From: Paraescarpia echinospica
Taxonomy: Eukaryota > Annelida > Polychaeta > Sabellida > Siboglinidae
NCBI GenBank assembly: GCA_020002185.1
Contig: CM034541.1
Coordinates: 45,763,428 to 45,827,427 of the forward strand
Length of the DNA stretch: 64,000 bases
Reading direction: 5' to 3'
Shown here one piece after another: positions 32,801-46,375 of this stretch (position 1 is the stretch's first letter; every line of letters starts with the position of its first letter). Position numbers and translations under genes: made by a program. Under the pieces are notes generated by a model, which was given only the letters and a program-made list of their open reading frames with translations, had not been told where the DNA came from and ran no database searches.

Positions 32801-35800
32801 CCTTCTCGGCCATCATACAAAACCCTGACACCGATCAACTGAACTACTTCATGCGCTCTATGTTGCCGGATCCACCTTCACGGCCATCATACAAAACCCT
32901 GACACTGATCAACTGAACTACTTCATGAGCTGTATGTTGCCGGATCCACCTTCTCGGCCATCATACAAAACCCCGACACTGATCAACTGAACTACTTCAT
33001 GCGCTGTATGTTGCCGGATCCACCTTCTCGGCCATCATACAAAACCCTGACACTGATCAACTGAACTACTTCATGAGCAGTATGTTGACGGATCCACCTT
33101 CTCGGCCATCATACAAAATCCTGACACCGATCAACTGAACCACTTCATGCGCTGTATGTTGCCGGATCCTCCTTTTCGGCCATCATACAAACCCTGACAC
33201 TGATCAACTGAACTACTTCATGCGCTGTATGTTGCCGGATCCTCCTTCTCGGCCATCATAGAAAACCCTGACACCGATCAACTGAACTACTTCATGCGCT
33301 GTATGTTGCCGGATCCTCCTTCTCGGCCATCATACAAAACACTAACACTGATCAACTGAACTACTTCATGCACTGTATGTTGCCGGATCCACCTTCTCAG
33401 CCATCATACAAAACACTAACACTGATCAACTGAATTTCTTCATGCGCTGTATGTTGCCGGATCCACCTTCTCGGCCATCATACAAAACACTAACACTGAT
33501 CAACTGAATTTCTTCATGCGCTGTATGTTGCCGGATCCACCTTCTCAGCCATCATAGAAAACCCTGACACCGATCAACTGAACTACTTCATGCGCTGTAT
33601 GTTGCCGGATCCACCTTCTCGGCCATCATACAAAACCCAGACACTGATCAACTGAACTACTTCATGCGCTGTATGTTGCCGGATCCACCTTCTCGGCCAT
33701 CATACAAAACCCTGACACCGATCAACTGAACTACTTCATGCACTGTATGTTGATGGATCCACCTTCTCGGCCATCATACAAAACACTGACACTGATCAAC
33801 TGAACTACTTCATGCGCTGTATGTTGCCGGATCCACCTTCTCGGCCATCATACAAAACCCTGACACCGATCAACTGAACTACTTCATGCGCTCTATGTTG
33901 CCGGATCCACCTTCACGGCCATCATACAAAACCCTGACACTGATCAACTGAACTACTTCATGAGCTGTATGTTGCCGGATCCACCTTCTCGGCCATCATA
34001 CAAAACCCCGACACTGATCAACTGAACTACTTCATGCGCTGTATGTTGCCGGATCCACCTTCTCGGCCATCATACAAAACCCTGACACTGATCAACTGAA
34101 CTACTTCATGAGCAGTATGTTGACGGATCCACCTTCTCGGCCATCATACAAAATCCTGACACCGATCAACTGAACTACTTCATGCGCTGTATGTTGCCGG
34201 ATCCTCCTTTTCGGCCATCATACAAACCCTGACACTGATCAACTGAACTACTTCATGCGCTGTATGTTGCCGGATCCTCCTTCTCGGCCATCATAGAAAA
34301 CCCTGACACCGATCAACTGAACTACTTCATGCGCTGTATGTTGCCGGATCCTCCTTCTCGGCCATCATACAAAACACTAACACTGATCAACTGAACTACT
34401 TCATGCACTGTATGTTGCCGGATCCACCTTCTCAGCCATCATACAAAACACTAACACTGATCAACTGAATTTCTTCATGCGCTGTATGTTGCCGGATCCA
34501 CCTTCTCGGCCATCATACAAAACACTAACACTGATCAACTGAATTTCTTCATGCGCTGTATGTTGCCGGATCCACCTTCTCAGCCATCATAGAAAACCCT
34601 GACACCGATCAACTGAACTACTTCATGCGCTGTATGTTGCCGGATCCTCCTTCTCGGCCATCATACAAAACCCTGACACTGATCAACTGAACTACTTCAT
34701 GCGCTGTATGTTGCCGGATCCACCTTCTCGGCCATCATAGAAAACCCTGACACTGATCAACTGAACTACTTTATGCGCTGTATTTTGCCGGATCCACCTT
34801 CTCGGCCATCATACAAAACCCTGACACTGATCAACTGAACTACTTCATGCTCTGTATGTTGCCGGATCCACCTTCTCGGCCATCATACAAAACCCTGACA
34901 CCGATCAACTGAACTACTTCATGCACTGTATGTTGATGGATCCACCTTCTCGGCCATCATACAAAACACTGACACTGATCAACTGAACTACTTCATGCGC
35001 TGTATGTTGCCGGATCCACCTTCTCGGCCATCATACAAAACCCTGACACTGATCAACTGAACTACTTCATGCGCTGTATGTTGCCGGATCCACCTTCTCG
35101 GCCATCATATAAAACCCCGACACTGATCAACTGAACTACTTAATGCGCTGTATGTTGCCGGATCCACCTTCTCGGCCATCATACAAAACCCTGACACTGA
35201 TCAACTGAACTACTTCATGAGCAGTATGTTGACGGATCCACCTTCTCGGCCATCATACAAAACCCTGACACCGATCAACTGAACTACTTCATAAGCAGCA
35301 TGTTGACGGATCCACCTTCTCGGCCATCATACAAAACCCTGACACTGATCAACTGAACTACTCCATGCGCTGTATTTTGCCGGATCCTCCTTTTCGGCCA
35401 TCATACAAAACCCTGACACTGATCAACTGAACTACTTCATGAGCAGTATGTTGACGGATCCACCTTCTCGGCCATCATACAAAACCCTGACACCGATCAA
35501 CTGAACTACTTCATAAGCAGCATGTTGACGGATCCACCTTCTCGGCCATCATACAAAAACCTGACACTGATCAACTGAACTACTATATGCGCTGTATTTT
35601 GCCGGATCCTCCTTTTCGGCCATCATACAAAACCCTGACACCGATCAACTGAACTATTTCATGAGCAGCATGTTACCGGATCCACCTTCTCGGCTATCAT
35701 ACAAAACCCTGACACTGATCAACTGAACTACTTCATGAGCAGCATGTTGACGGATCCACCTTCTCGGCTATCATACAAAACCCTGACACCGATCAACTGA

Positions 35801-35832
35801 ACTACTTCATGAGCAGCATGTTGCCGGATCAA
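29860..35832. repeat. 74-bp satellite, about 81 copies
   Basis: The unit runs CTGACACTGATCAACTGAAC, then TACTTCATGCGCTGTATG, then TTGCCGGATCCACCTTCTCG, then GCCATCATACAAAACC. Most units keep GGATCC. Two main variants alternate (GCGCTGTATGTTGCC and AGCAGCATGTTGACG). Higher-order structure is visible: a block of about 14 monomers (1.035 kb) is repeated in tandem (marker TGAGCTGTATG at 32926 and 33961), and a block around 30011 recurs at 31712 (about 23 monomers). The unit length is not a multiple of three, and every frame is stopped. Confidence 0.97.
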
Positions 35833-36450
35833 CCAGGAGCTGGTCAACCAAGTTGTTTTGATATCGACTGAAACAGTGACAGAAGGGACCTGACAACAGT
35901 GGGCCTGACGTCGTAAATACGCAATCATTACAGTTGTACAACGTTTGCGCAGCTTTGAACATTTATTACTTGACCGTGACTGTCTTTGGTCGTAGCTCCA
36001 CACACATTCCATCAACTGACAGCTCCACTCATACATCATTGTGACGTAGAGAAAGTGTTCTTTCGTACTGTATATGATGTTTACATAAAAACGAAGAAGG
36101 ACAGGGTCATTGTAACTTTTTGACGTTCGCGATATTGCAAACAAATCGAATATTAATAATTTCACTGTGACCCTGTTTGACCTTAGCTCCACGCTTACCA
36201 TGTCCAGTAACAACTCCACGTCGTACCACGTTTTGCCGAGAGAAATACGCTTTCGAAAACTATAAGACACGTTCATTTTCTAGTTAACCATTGTAATGTT
36301 GTATTGTTAAAACATTTGCAGAAGAGCACAATTTCGAAAATTCATAATTTGACGGTGGTTTTGTTTGACCTTAGATCCGCGCTTCCTGCTCCACTTGGTA
36401 GCTCCACACAGGCCTCGTTAGGAGGAGGAGATGTAGTACTTTAACTGATA
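35833..36450. other. Unique stretch with three diverged ~200-bp repeats
   Basis: Three segments around 35960-36020, 36160-36230 and 36350-36410 share a core like GTTTGACCTTAGCTCCACGC followed by a second GCTCCAC. A 182-codon minus-strand frame (35728-36276) crosses into the satellite and shows no domain, so I do not call it a gene. Confidence 0.45.
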
Positions 36451-36453
36451 TAA

Positions 36454-36946
<493 letters not shown>

Positions 36947-39900
36947 AATGTCTGATACTGTATTGTTGTACAGCTCTTTGTGTTCTTCTCGCAGTCCTCC
37001 CACCTCACCCATGGCTTTCCTCCTATCACTTAATGTCTGATACTGTAGTGTTGTACAGCTCTTTGTGTTCTTCACGCAGTCCTCCCACCTCACCCATGGC
37101 TTTCCTCCTATCACTTAATGTCTGATACTGTAGTGTTGTACAGCTCTTTGTGTTCTTCTCGCAGTCCTCCCACCTCACCCATGGCTTTCCTCCTATCACT
37201 TAGTGTCTGATACTGTATTGTTGTATAGCTCTTTGTGTTCTTCTCGCAGTCCTCCCACCTCACCCATGGCTTTCCTCCTATCACTTAATGTCTGATACTG
37301 TAGTGTTGTACAGCTCTTTTTGTTCTTCTCGCAGTCCTCCCACCTCACCCATGGCTTTCCTCCTATCACTTAATGTCTGATACTGTAGTGTTGTACAGCT
37401 CTTTGTGTTCTTCTCGCAGTCCTCCCACCTCACCCATGGCTTTCCTCCTATCACTTAATGTCTGATACTGTAGTGTTGTACAGCTCTTTGTGTTCTTCTC
37501 GCAGTCCTCCCACCTCACCCATGGCTTTCCTCCTATCACTTAATGTCTGATACTGTAGTGTTGTACAGCTCTTTGTGTTCTTCTCGCAGTCCTCCCACCT
37601 CACCCATGGCTTTCCTCCTATCACTTAATGTCTGATACTGTAGTGTTGTACAGCTCTTTGTGTTCTTCTCGCAGTCCTCCCACCTCACCCATGGCTTTCC
37701 TCCTATCACTTAATGTCTGATACTGTATTGTTGTACAGCTCTTTGTGTTCTTCTCGCAGTCCTCCCACCTCACCCATGGCTTTCCTCCTATCACTTAATG
37801 TCTGATACTGTATTGTTGTACAGCTCTTTGTGTTCTTCTCGCAGTCCTCCCACCTCACCCATGGCTTTCCTCCTATCACTTAATGTCTGATACTGTAGTG
37901 TTGTACAGCTCTTTGTGTTCTTCTCGCAGTCCTCCCACCTCACCCATGGCTTTCCTCCTATCACTTAATGTCTGATACTGTAGTGTTGTACAGCTCTTTG
38001 TGTTCTTCTCGCAGTCCTCCCACCTCACCCATGGCTTTCCTCCTATCACTTAATGTCTGATACTGTATTGTTGTACAGCTCTTTGTGTTCTTCTCGCAGT
38101 CCTCCCACCTCACCCATGGCTTTCCTCCTATCACTTAATGTCTGATACTGTATTGTTGTACAGCTCTTTGTGTTCTTCTCGCAGTCCTCCCACCTCACCC
38201 ATGGCTTTCCTCCTATCACTTAATGTCTGATACTGTATTGTTGTACAGCTCTTTGTGTTCTTCTCGCAGTCCTCCCACCTCACCCATGGCTTTCCTCCTA
38301 TCACTTAATGTCTGATACTGTAGTGTTATACAGCTCTTTGTGTTCTTCTCGCAGTACTCCCACCTCACCCATGGCTTTCCTCCTATCATTTAATGTCTGA
38401 TACTGTATTGTTGTACAGCTCTTTGTGTTCTTCTCACAGTCCTCCCACTTCACCCATGGCTTTCCTCCAATCACTTAATGTCTGATACTCTATTGTTGTA
38501 TAGCTCTTTGTGTTCTTCTCGCAGTCCTCCCACCTCACCCATGGCTTTCCTCCTATCACTTAATGTCTGATACTGTATTGTTGTATAGCTCTTTGTGTTC
38601 TTCTCGCAGTCCTCCCACCTCACCCATGGCTTTCCTCCTATCACTTAATGTCTGATACTGTATTGTTGTATAGCTCTTTGTGTTCTTCTCGCAGTCCTCC
38701 CACCTCACCCATGGCTTTCCTCCTATCACTTAATGTCTGATACTGTATTGTTGTACAGCTCTTTGTGTTCTTCTCACAGTCCTCCCACCTCACCCATGGC
38801 TTTCCTCCTATCACTTAATGTCTGATACTGTATTGTTGTACAGCTCTTTGTGTTCTTCTCACAGTCCTCCCACTTCACCCATGGCTTTCCTCCTATCACT
38901 TAATGTCTGATACTGTATTGTTGTACAACTCTTTGTGTTCGTCTCGCAGTCCTCCCACTTCACCCACGGCTTTCCTCCAATCACTTAATGTCTGATACTG
39001 TATTGTTGTACAGCTCTTTGTGTTCTTCTCGCAGTCCTCCCACCTCACTCATGGCTTTCCTCCTATCACTTAATGTCTGATACTGTATTGTTGTACAGCT
39101 CTTTGTGTTCTTCTCGCAGTCCTCCCACTTCACCCATGGCTTTCCTCCTATCACTTAATGTCTGATACTGTATTGTTGTACAGCTCTTTGTGTTCTTCTC
39201 ACAGTCCTCCCATCTCACCCATGGCTTTCCTCCTATCACTTAATGTCTGATACTGTATTGTTGTACAGCTCTTTGTGTTCTTCTCACCAGTCCTCCCACC
39301 TCACCCATGGCTTTCCTCCTATCACTTAATGTCTGATACTGTATTGTTGTACAGCTCTTTGTGTTCTTCTCACAGTCCTCCCACTTCACCCATGGCTTTC
39401 CTCCTATCACTTAATGTCTGATACTGTATTGTTGTACAGCTCTTTGTGTTCTTCTCGCAGTCCTCCCACCTCACCCATGGCTTTCCTCCTATCACTTAAT
39501 GTCTGATACTGTATTGTTGTACAACTCTTTGTATTCTTCTCGCAGTCCGCCCACTTCACCCATGGCTTTCCTCCTATCACTTAATGTCTGATACTGTATT
39601 GTTGTACAACTCTTTGTGTTCTTCTCGCAGTCCTCCCACTTCACCCCTGGTTTCCTCCTATCACTTAATGTCTGATACTGTATTGTCGTACAGCTCTTTG
39701 TGTTCTTCTCGCAGTCCTCCCACTTCACCCATGGCTTTCTTCCTATCACTTAATGTCTGATACTCTATTGTTGTATAGCTCTTTGTGTTCTTCTCGCAGT
39801 CCTCCCACCTCACCCATGGCTTTCCTCCTATCACTTAATGTCTGATACTCTATTGTTGTACAACTCTTTGTGTTCTTCTCGCAGTCCTCCCTCTTCACCC

Positions 39901-41082
39901 ATGGCTTTCCTCCTATCACTTAATGTCTGATACTGTATTGTTGTACAGCTCTTTGTGTTCTTCTCGCAGTCCTCCCACCTCACCCATGGCTTTCCTCCTA
40001 TCACTTAATGTCTGATACTGTATTGTTGTACAGCTCTTTGTGTTCTTCTCGCAGTCCTCCCACCTCACCCATGGCTTTCCTCCTATCACTTAATGTCTGA
40101 TACTGTAGTGTTGTACAGCTCTTTGTGTTCTTCTCGCAGTCCTCCCACCTCACCCATGGCTTTCCTCCTATCATTTAATGTCTGATACTGTAGTGTTGTA
40201 CAGCTCTTTGTGTTCTTCTCGCAGTCCTCCCACCTCACCCATGGCTTTCCTCCTATCACTTAATGTCTGATACTGTAGTGTTGTAGAGCTCTTTGTGTTC
40301 TTCTCGCAGTCCTCCCACCTCACCCATGGCTTTCCTCCTATCACTTAATGTCTGATACTGTAGTGTTGTACAGCTCTTTGTGTTCTTCTCGCAGTCCTCC
40401 CACCTCACCCATGGCATCCTATCACTTAATGTCTGATACTGTAGTGTTGTACCTGTGTTCTTCTCGCAGTCATCACTTAATGTCTGATACTGTAGTGTTG
40501 TACAGCTCTTTGTGTTCTTCTCGCAGTCCTCCCACCTCACCCATGGCTTTCCTCCTATTACTTAATGTCTGATACTGTAGTGTTGTACAGCTCTTTGTGT
40601 TCTTCTCGCAGTCCTCCCACCTCACCCATGGCTTTCCTCCTATCACTTAATGTCTGATACTGTAGTGTTGTACAGCTCTTTGTGTTCTTCTCGCAGTCCT
40701 CCCACCTCACCCATGGCTTTCCTCCTATCACTTAATGTCTGATACTGTATTGTTGTATAGCTCTTTGTGTTCTTCTCGCAGTCCTCCCACCTCACCCATG
40801 TGAAACCCTCCTATCACTTAATGTCTGATACTGTATTGTTGTACAGCTCTTTGTGTTCTTCTCGCAGTCCTCCCACCTCACCCATGGCTTTCCTCCTATC
40901 ACTTAATGTATGATACTGTAGTGTTGTACAGCTCTTTGTGTTCTTCTCGCAGTCCTCCCACCTCACCCATGGCTTTCCTCATATCACTTAACGTCTGATA
41001 CTGTATTGTTGTACAGCTCTTTGATTTCTTCTCACAGTTCTCCCACTTCACCCATGGCTTTCCTCCTATCACTTAATGTCTG
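36947..41082. repeat. 85-bp satellite, about 49 copies, running into the gap
   Basis: The unit runs CTTAATGTCTGATACTGTAG, then TGTTGTACAGCTCTTTGTGT, then TCTTCTCGCAGTCCTCCCAC, then CTCACCCATGGCTTTCCTCC. Units differ by a few substitutions (GTATTG/GTAGTG, CACCTC/CACTTC) and occasional truncations near 40420-40470. The array is cut by the assembly gap, so its true length is unknown. Confidence 0.97.
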
Positions 41083-42082
41083 NNNNNNNNNNNNNNNNNN
41101 NNNNNNNNNNNNNNNNNNNNNNNNNNNNNNNNNNNNNNNNNNNNNNNNNNNNNNNNNNNNNNNNNNNNNNNNNNNNNNNNNNNNNNNNNNNNNNNNNNNN
41201 NNNNNNNNNNNNNNNNNNNNNNNNNNNNNNNNNNNNNNNNNNNNNNNNNNNNNNNNNNNNNNNNNNNNNNNNNNNNNNNNNNNNNNNNNNNNNNNNNNNN
41301 NNNNNNNNNNNNNNNNNNNNNNNNNNNNNNNNNNNNNNNNNNNNNNNNNNNNNNNNNNNNNNNNNNNNNNNNNNNNNNNNNNNNNNNNNNNNNNNNNNNN
41401 NNNNNNNNNNNNNNNNNNNNNNNNNNNNNNNNNNNNNNNNNNNNNNNNNNNNNNNNNNNNNNNNNNNNNNNNNNNNNNNNNNNNNNNNNNNNNNNNNNNN
41501 NNNNNNNNNNNNNNNNNNNNNNNNNNNNNNNNNNNNNNNNNNNNNNNNNNNNNNNNNNNNNNNNNNNNNNNNNNNNNNNNNNNNNNNNNNNNNNNNNNNN
41601 NNNNNNNNNNNNNNNNNNNNNNNNNNNNNNNNNNNNNNNNNNNNNNNNNNNNNNNNNNNNNNNNNNNNNNNNNNNNNNNNNNNNNNNNNNNNNNNNNNNN
41701 NNNNNNNNNNNNNNNNNNNNNNNNNNNNNNNNNNNNNNNNNNNNNNNNNNNNNNNNNNNNNNNNNNNNNNNNNNNNNNNNNNNNNNNNNNNNNNNNNNNN
41801 NNNNNNNNNNNNNNNNNNNNNNNNNNNNNNNNNNNNNNNNNNNNNNNNNNNNNNNNNNNNNNNNNNNNNNNNNNNNNNNNNNNNNNNNNNNNNNNNNNNN
41901 NNNNNNNNNNNNNNNNNNNNNNNNNNNNNNNNNNNNNNNNNNNNNNNNNNNNNNNNNNNNNNNNNNNNNNNNNNNNNNNNNNNNNNNNNNNNNNNNNNNN
42001 NNNNNNNNNNNNNNNNNNNNNNNNNNNNNNNNNNNNNNNNNNNNNNNNNNNNNNNNNNNNNNNNNNNNNNNNNNNNNNNNNN
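41083..42082. other. Assembly gap (exactly 1000 N)
   Basis: The round length indicates a placeholder for a gap of unknown size, placed where the 85-bp satellite could not be resolved. Apparent frames crossing it have no meaning. Confidence 0.99.
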
Positions 42083-42349
42083 AGTCATTGTAAAAGCTGT
42101 GGGCTTATTTACGTTCGAGCTGGTCGAGGCGGCTACGTCAGCTGTTGTGGTAGCGGCGATAACGTTAGCACTTGTGGTGGTAGTGGTGGTTGTCTCTATG
42201 GCGGTGGTGGTGACGGCAGCGTCACTTGCGGTGGTTGCTGGATCAGTCGTCGTCGTGGTTGTGTCAACCGTAGAAGTGACAGCGGCGTCAGTGGTGGTGA
42301 ATGTTTCTGTGGTAACGATGTCCGTTGATGTCATGTCTATTCTTGCCAT
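42083..42349 (-). CDS. Thr-rich ORF, partial at gap
   Basis: From ATG at 42349 the minus strand encodes about 88 residues dominated by Thr, Ala, Val and Ser (TTTDAAVTSTVDTTTTTTD), running open into the gap. The composition is mucin-like, but there is no signal peptide. The frame may be a real exon or a degenerate GTT/GGT-type repeat. No splice site is clear. Confidence 0.3.
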
Positions 42350-42540
42350 GATGAGAACAAATTAAAACGACTTATCAATATGATATATCATTTCCTGCAA
42401 CGTCTACCTAATTACGACAATAAGCATTTACCCCTATGAACACAATAATGTAAATTATATCTCATTGAAACGCCATATATGTATACAGCTTAATACACCA
42501 GAATAATACTTGGTTGCAGCTGTGAGTTGTTACATTTCGC

Positions 42541-42827
42541 CAGTGCTGGATTTAGGGCAGAACAGACTAGTCTGTTGTCTAAAAGTCTGCCGCAAAACTT
42601 CATGGGGATATCAACAAAACGCCTGTGGTATAATTTATTTGATGTCGAAACGTGTTTTACGTAATTTGTGTGTTTCGATATGATCAAATTGGTGATAGAA
42701 AAAGACAACAGTTGTATTTTGTAGTGACATCCGTATTGTAGACGGTACGGAGGAATAAGAACTACTATAATATACGAATCCCGATAAGTCACTGCCTACG
42801 GGTCACACAGTCCTAAATCCGGCGCTG
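42541..42827. mobile_element. hAT-like miniature element
   Basis: The ends are CAGTGCTGGATTTAGGGC and, inverted at the right, CAGCGCCGGATTTAGGAC. Terminal repeats beginning CAG with GGATTTAGG are common in hAT-type elements. Flanking 8-mers CATTTCGC and CATGGTGC match at five of eight positions, consistent with an old 8-bp duplication. At 287 bp it has no transposase. Confidence 0.6.
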
Positions 42828-43036
42828 CATGGTGCCCAAAACAACGCAAGTAGCATATTAGACATACGATACAAACACACTACTATTATTTCCCCCACCT
42901 GTCGGACAGCCTTCCGGTACTGTGGCGTTTGGCGGGACGACATCTGCAAAAACAACACGTTGTATGTCACTTGCCTTGCTAATGGGTTGTATCACACGTT
43001 CGCAAATTTAATAAAAACGTGATTCGTTTATCATTG

Positions 43037-43100
43037 TTTCAACCTCCCTCACCCACCAATGCGTGGTGTTTCAACCTCCCTCACCCACCAATGCGTGGTG
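43037..43100. repeat. 32-bp direct duplication
   Basis: A 32-bp unit (TTTCAACCTCCCTCACCCAC, then CAATGCGTGGTG) occurs twice in tandem without change. Confidence 0.9.
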
Positions 43101-43595
43101 TGACACTTGCGAGTTGTATGATTCGAACCCGCTATTACGTCAATGTATGTTTAAGTATCACTAGCTGGGTGACACAATGTAACATTTTATTTTTCTCAGC
43201 GGGAAGACAAACCATTCCTCCCCTATATTTAATGATTAAAGTAACTTGTGGCGTTGTGAACTGATGCGACCGCTCTTTATATAACTCCATTTATGTGAAA
43301 TGTTACTGAATGTAATTTTCTTCAGAGCATGTCTAAAAACTATGATCTTCATACAACATTTAGCCTCTTGTCAGTTCGCAGTTTATAACGTTTCGGTCGA
43401 CTGGTGCATATCCGTTTCAATTAGCGCATCAACTTTAAATATGCACTTTTCTCCGTAGCTAAATGGCGTGGGAAATGTCCAAAGGAGTGTATGATTATAT
43501 TATAATGTACTATATTTGAATATTTACTATTAATATATGACCGTTGATAATGTATAAATTAACTATGGAAAGAGCACATTCAGAGATGTACTCAC

Positions 43596-43760
43596 AGTGT
43601 TGTGTTTGGATCCTGAGGCCCGCTCTGTGACATGTCTCGCAGCAATGCGTATCTCTCAGTTTTTCCCATGTGAAGCAAAGCTGTGAGTATTTGACGACCA
43701 CTTCCGCACAGGAACTTTCTACTCCGTTGACATTGAACGCATCACCGCTATCGCTGCAAT
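43596..43760 (-). other. Terminal exon: ShK/PLAC-like six-Cys domain
   Basis: The exon encodes [18 protein letters not shown], then [20 protein letters not shown] and HCCETCHRA. The six cysteines (one, one, one, a CC pair and a final one) and the terminal CCxTC resemble ShK/PLAC modules that end ADAMTS and related secreted proteins. The acceptor is a strong TTTCAG, and phase 1 matches exon 14. It lies beyond a decayed duplicate of exon 1, so it could alternatively belong to a second, broken gene. Confidence 0.6.
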
Positions 43761-44330
43761 CTGAAATCAGACCGATTGTCGCAGATGAAACAATGAATCC
43801 ATTTCTATCACATCTGACTTGGCAAATTAAATTAACCGCCAACACCGTGCTGTAGCAATCAGCGGCAGCATTCCTTAGGACCTGATGGAACTGTATAACG
43901 ACAGAATCTCTAATACAGTGACGCTACGCCCCATTCTATTAATCAATGGATGTTGTGGACAGAATTGTACGTATATTAAGTTCCTAGGATCATCAACCGC
44001 AGCAACAATAAGGACATGCAGATGAGAATCCTCATGGTTACCCCGCTAGAACCGTCTACAGTTTGTTTAGAAATGAACACAATAGTTTATCAAATGTTAC
44101 GTCTATCCTTGTAGCGAGGCTGGTAATTAATTGCATCGTTCCTTGGTACAGTTCCTTTGTGTTCATTGATTATCTAACCTTTGAGCACGACAGGCACATT
44201 GGCCTGCTTACGGTCAGTCACATCAACAAACATGCGCCTACATTAGGGCAACAACTGCCTGTTTTGAATACTGTAGTAATACAAAATATGTGTGTGTGCG
44301 GACGCGCGCGCGCGTGCGTGTCCGTGCATG

Positions 44331-44362
<32 letters not shown>

Positions 44363-44498
44363 CGTGTGCATGTGCGTGCACGTGTGCGTGTGCGTGTGCG
44401 TGTGCGTGCGTGTACGTGTAAGTGTACGTGTGTGTGTGTGTGTGAGTGTGCGTGTGATTGAATTTGTGTGTGTGCTTGTCTGTGCGTGTGCGTGCGTG

Positions 44499-44562
<64 letters not shown>

Positions 44563-44583
44563 TGTGTGTGAGTGTGTGTGTGA

Positions 44584-44638
<55 letters not shown>

Positions 44639-46221
44639 CGTGCACACTCGCGCTGGAAGAATGAAACAAATACACAGTCTTACCAGCGGGGACATCCGTG
44701 GCAAGGACAGTGGGCGTACATTCAGCTGTATTTGCTACAGACAAAGCAACCCAGTGTACAATCAATCATTCATTCACGTACATGCTTTTAGTTGTACGTG
44801 CACAATTCGTAATTAGCATACGTTGTCACAGTTATAATCACTAAACAACAAATACTGTAACGGGGCTCATTTTAAAAACGTTAATTTTAATTTATTAAAT
44901 ATACTAGATGCAGGAATTGTACGATGCTGGGTTCTTTTTAACTTGTCAACCCTGAGTTATGTCTACGTAGTAGATATATAGTGGATTTTTCGTTGAGAGA
45001 GGAAAATAATCTGGCGGTATAAATACTCTCACAGGACAGGTTAATTATGATCTTATTTATCTAAACAGGACTATGTGCATGGATGTTATAATACTATTAA
45101 TAAAAGTAATACCATATATCACGTTGATGACCCACAAAGATTATCAACAAATTACAAGTGGACATTACAGTCTGTATTGATATGAAACACACTATTGACT
45201 CAACGTCGTACATGCACGCAAAGTTTTTTCTCAAGTCATATACTTGAAACAATGATATGTTAATAGAAAGTACAATTCAAACGTGTATAAACAACATACC
45301 ACTTTTCGGAACAGCGCAATCAGCCAGGCATTGCCAATTGTAACAATACTGAAAATATAATTACTATAGTTAATTACATCGCGCCAGCACGTGCACAGTT
45401 ATAGTCATGTATGTCCTCGACCCTGCTGTCTTACTTATCATGTATCTCATAGAGCCTCACATCTATCGGATCTGGAAACTTTTACTTTAAGTACGGCGTT
45501 AGTGTAGAGAACATATAAGTATTCATCAACATTGAGTTTGAACTTATTAAACTAAATTAATAGGAGCATGAACAAACATATCATGAGTCACGTTTCCTCC
45601 GATCTACTTTCCCCTGTAATCCTACTCGACGACTGATTCGGCCTGCGGCCTTGTCCGGTAGTACAATAACAGTTTCATTCAATTTGAAAAGGTGCAATTT
45701 AATATAATAACAGAACAGGTCACGGCAGGACTATGTTAATCAAAACATTACACGCATATTATGCTACAGTCTTACATCAAAGGGGTGTTTATCTTTAAAA
45801 GGCGTCAACGCTTGTCTTACCTTGTTAGAGCCACACGGTGTCCCAAGGATTGCTCCTCTGGTCGTTGTGGAGACCTGTTGGTTGTTGTCTACACAGCTCA
45901 ACGCAGTGCAGATGGTCTCGTTCACTGCCGCCGCCTATACAAATCGCAGTGGATATATATATTTCAGAATTCAACGTTCAGGTTCGCAGAGTGAGTTGCT
46001 ATCTTTTGTCACGTGACAATGTACGTGGTTGCCATATGACAGAAGCTCCAAAAAGAGACAGAGAAAGGGAGGGGGAGAGAGAGGGAAAGGGGGAGAGAAC
46101 CAGCCATCAAGAGAGATAGTGGTTGAAAGCTTGTGACGATCTTTTTAGAGTTTATGTCATATGGCAACCACGTGCATTGATACGTGACAAAAGATGGCGA
46201 ACATGAACGTTGATTTCTAAA

Positions 46222-46318
<97 letters not shown>

Positions 46319-46341
46319 TAGATAAATAGATAGAGAGGGGG

Positions 46342-46375
<34 letters not shown>

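Noticed and set aside
35728..36276. A 182-codon minus-strand frame
   Set aside because: It overlaps the end of the 74-bp satellite, has no domain, and the unique part consists of diverged non-coding repeats.
41006..42365. Frames of about 430 codons across the gap
   Set aside because: Most codons are N; only the real sequence at 42083-42349 was kept, as a weak call.
44238..44816. Long Cys/Val or His/Thr frames in TG/CA tracts (also 20468-20952, 36371-36761, 52614-52955)
   Set aside because: They are microsatellite translations present on both strands.
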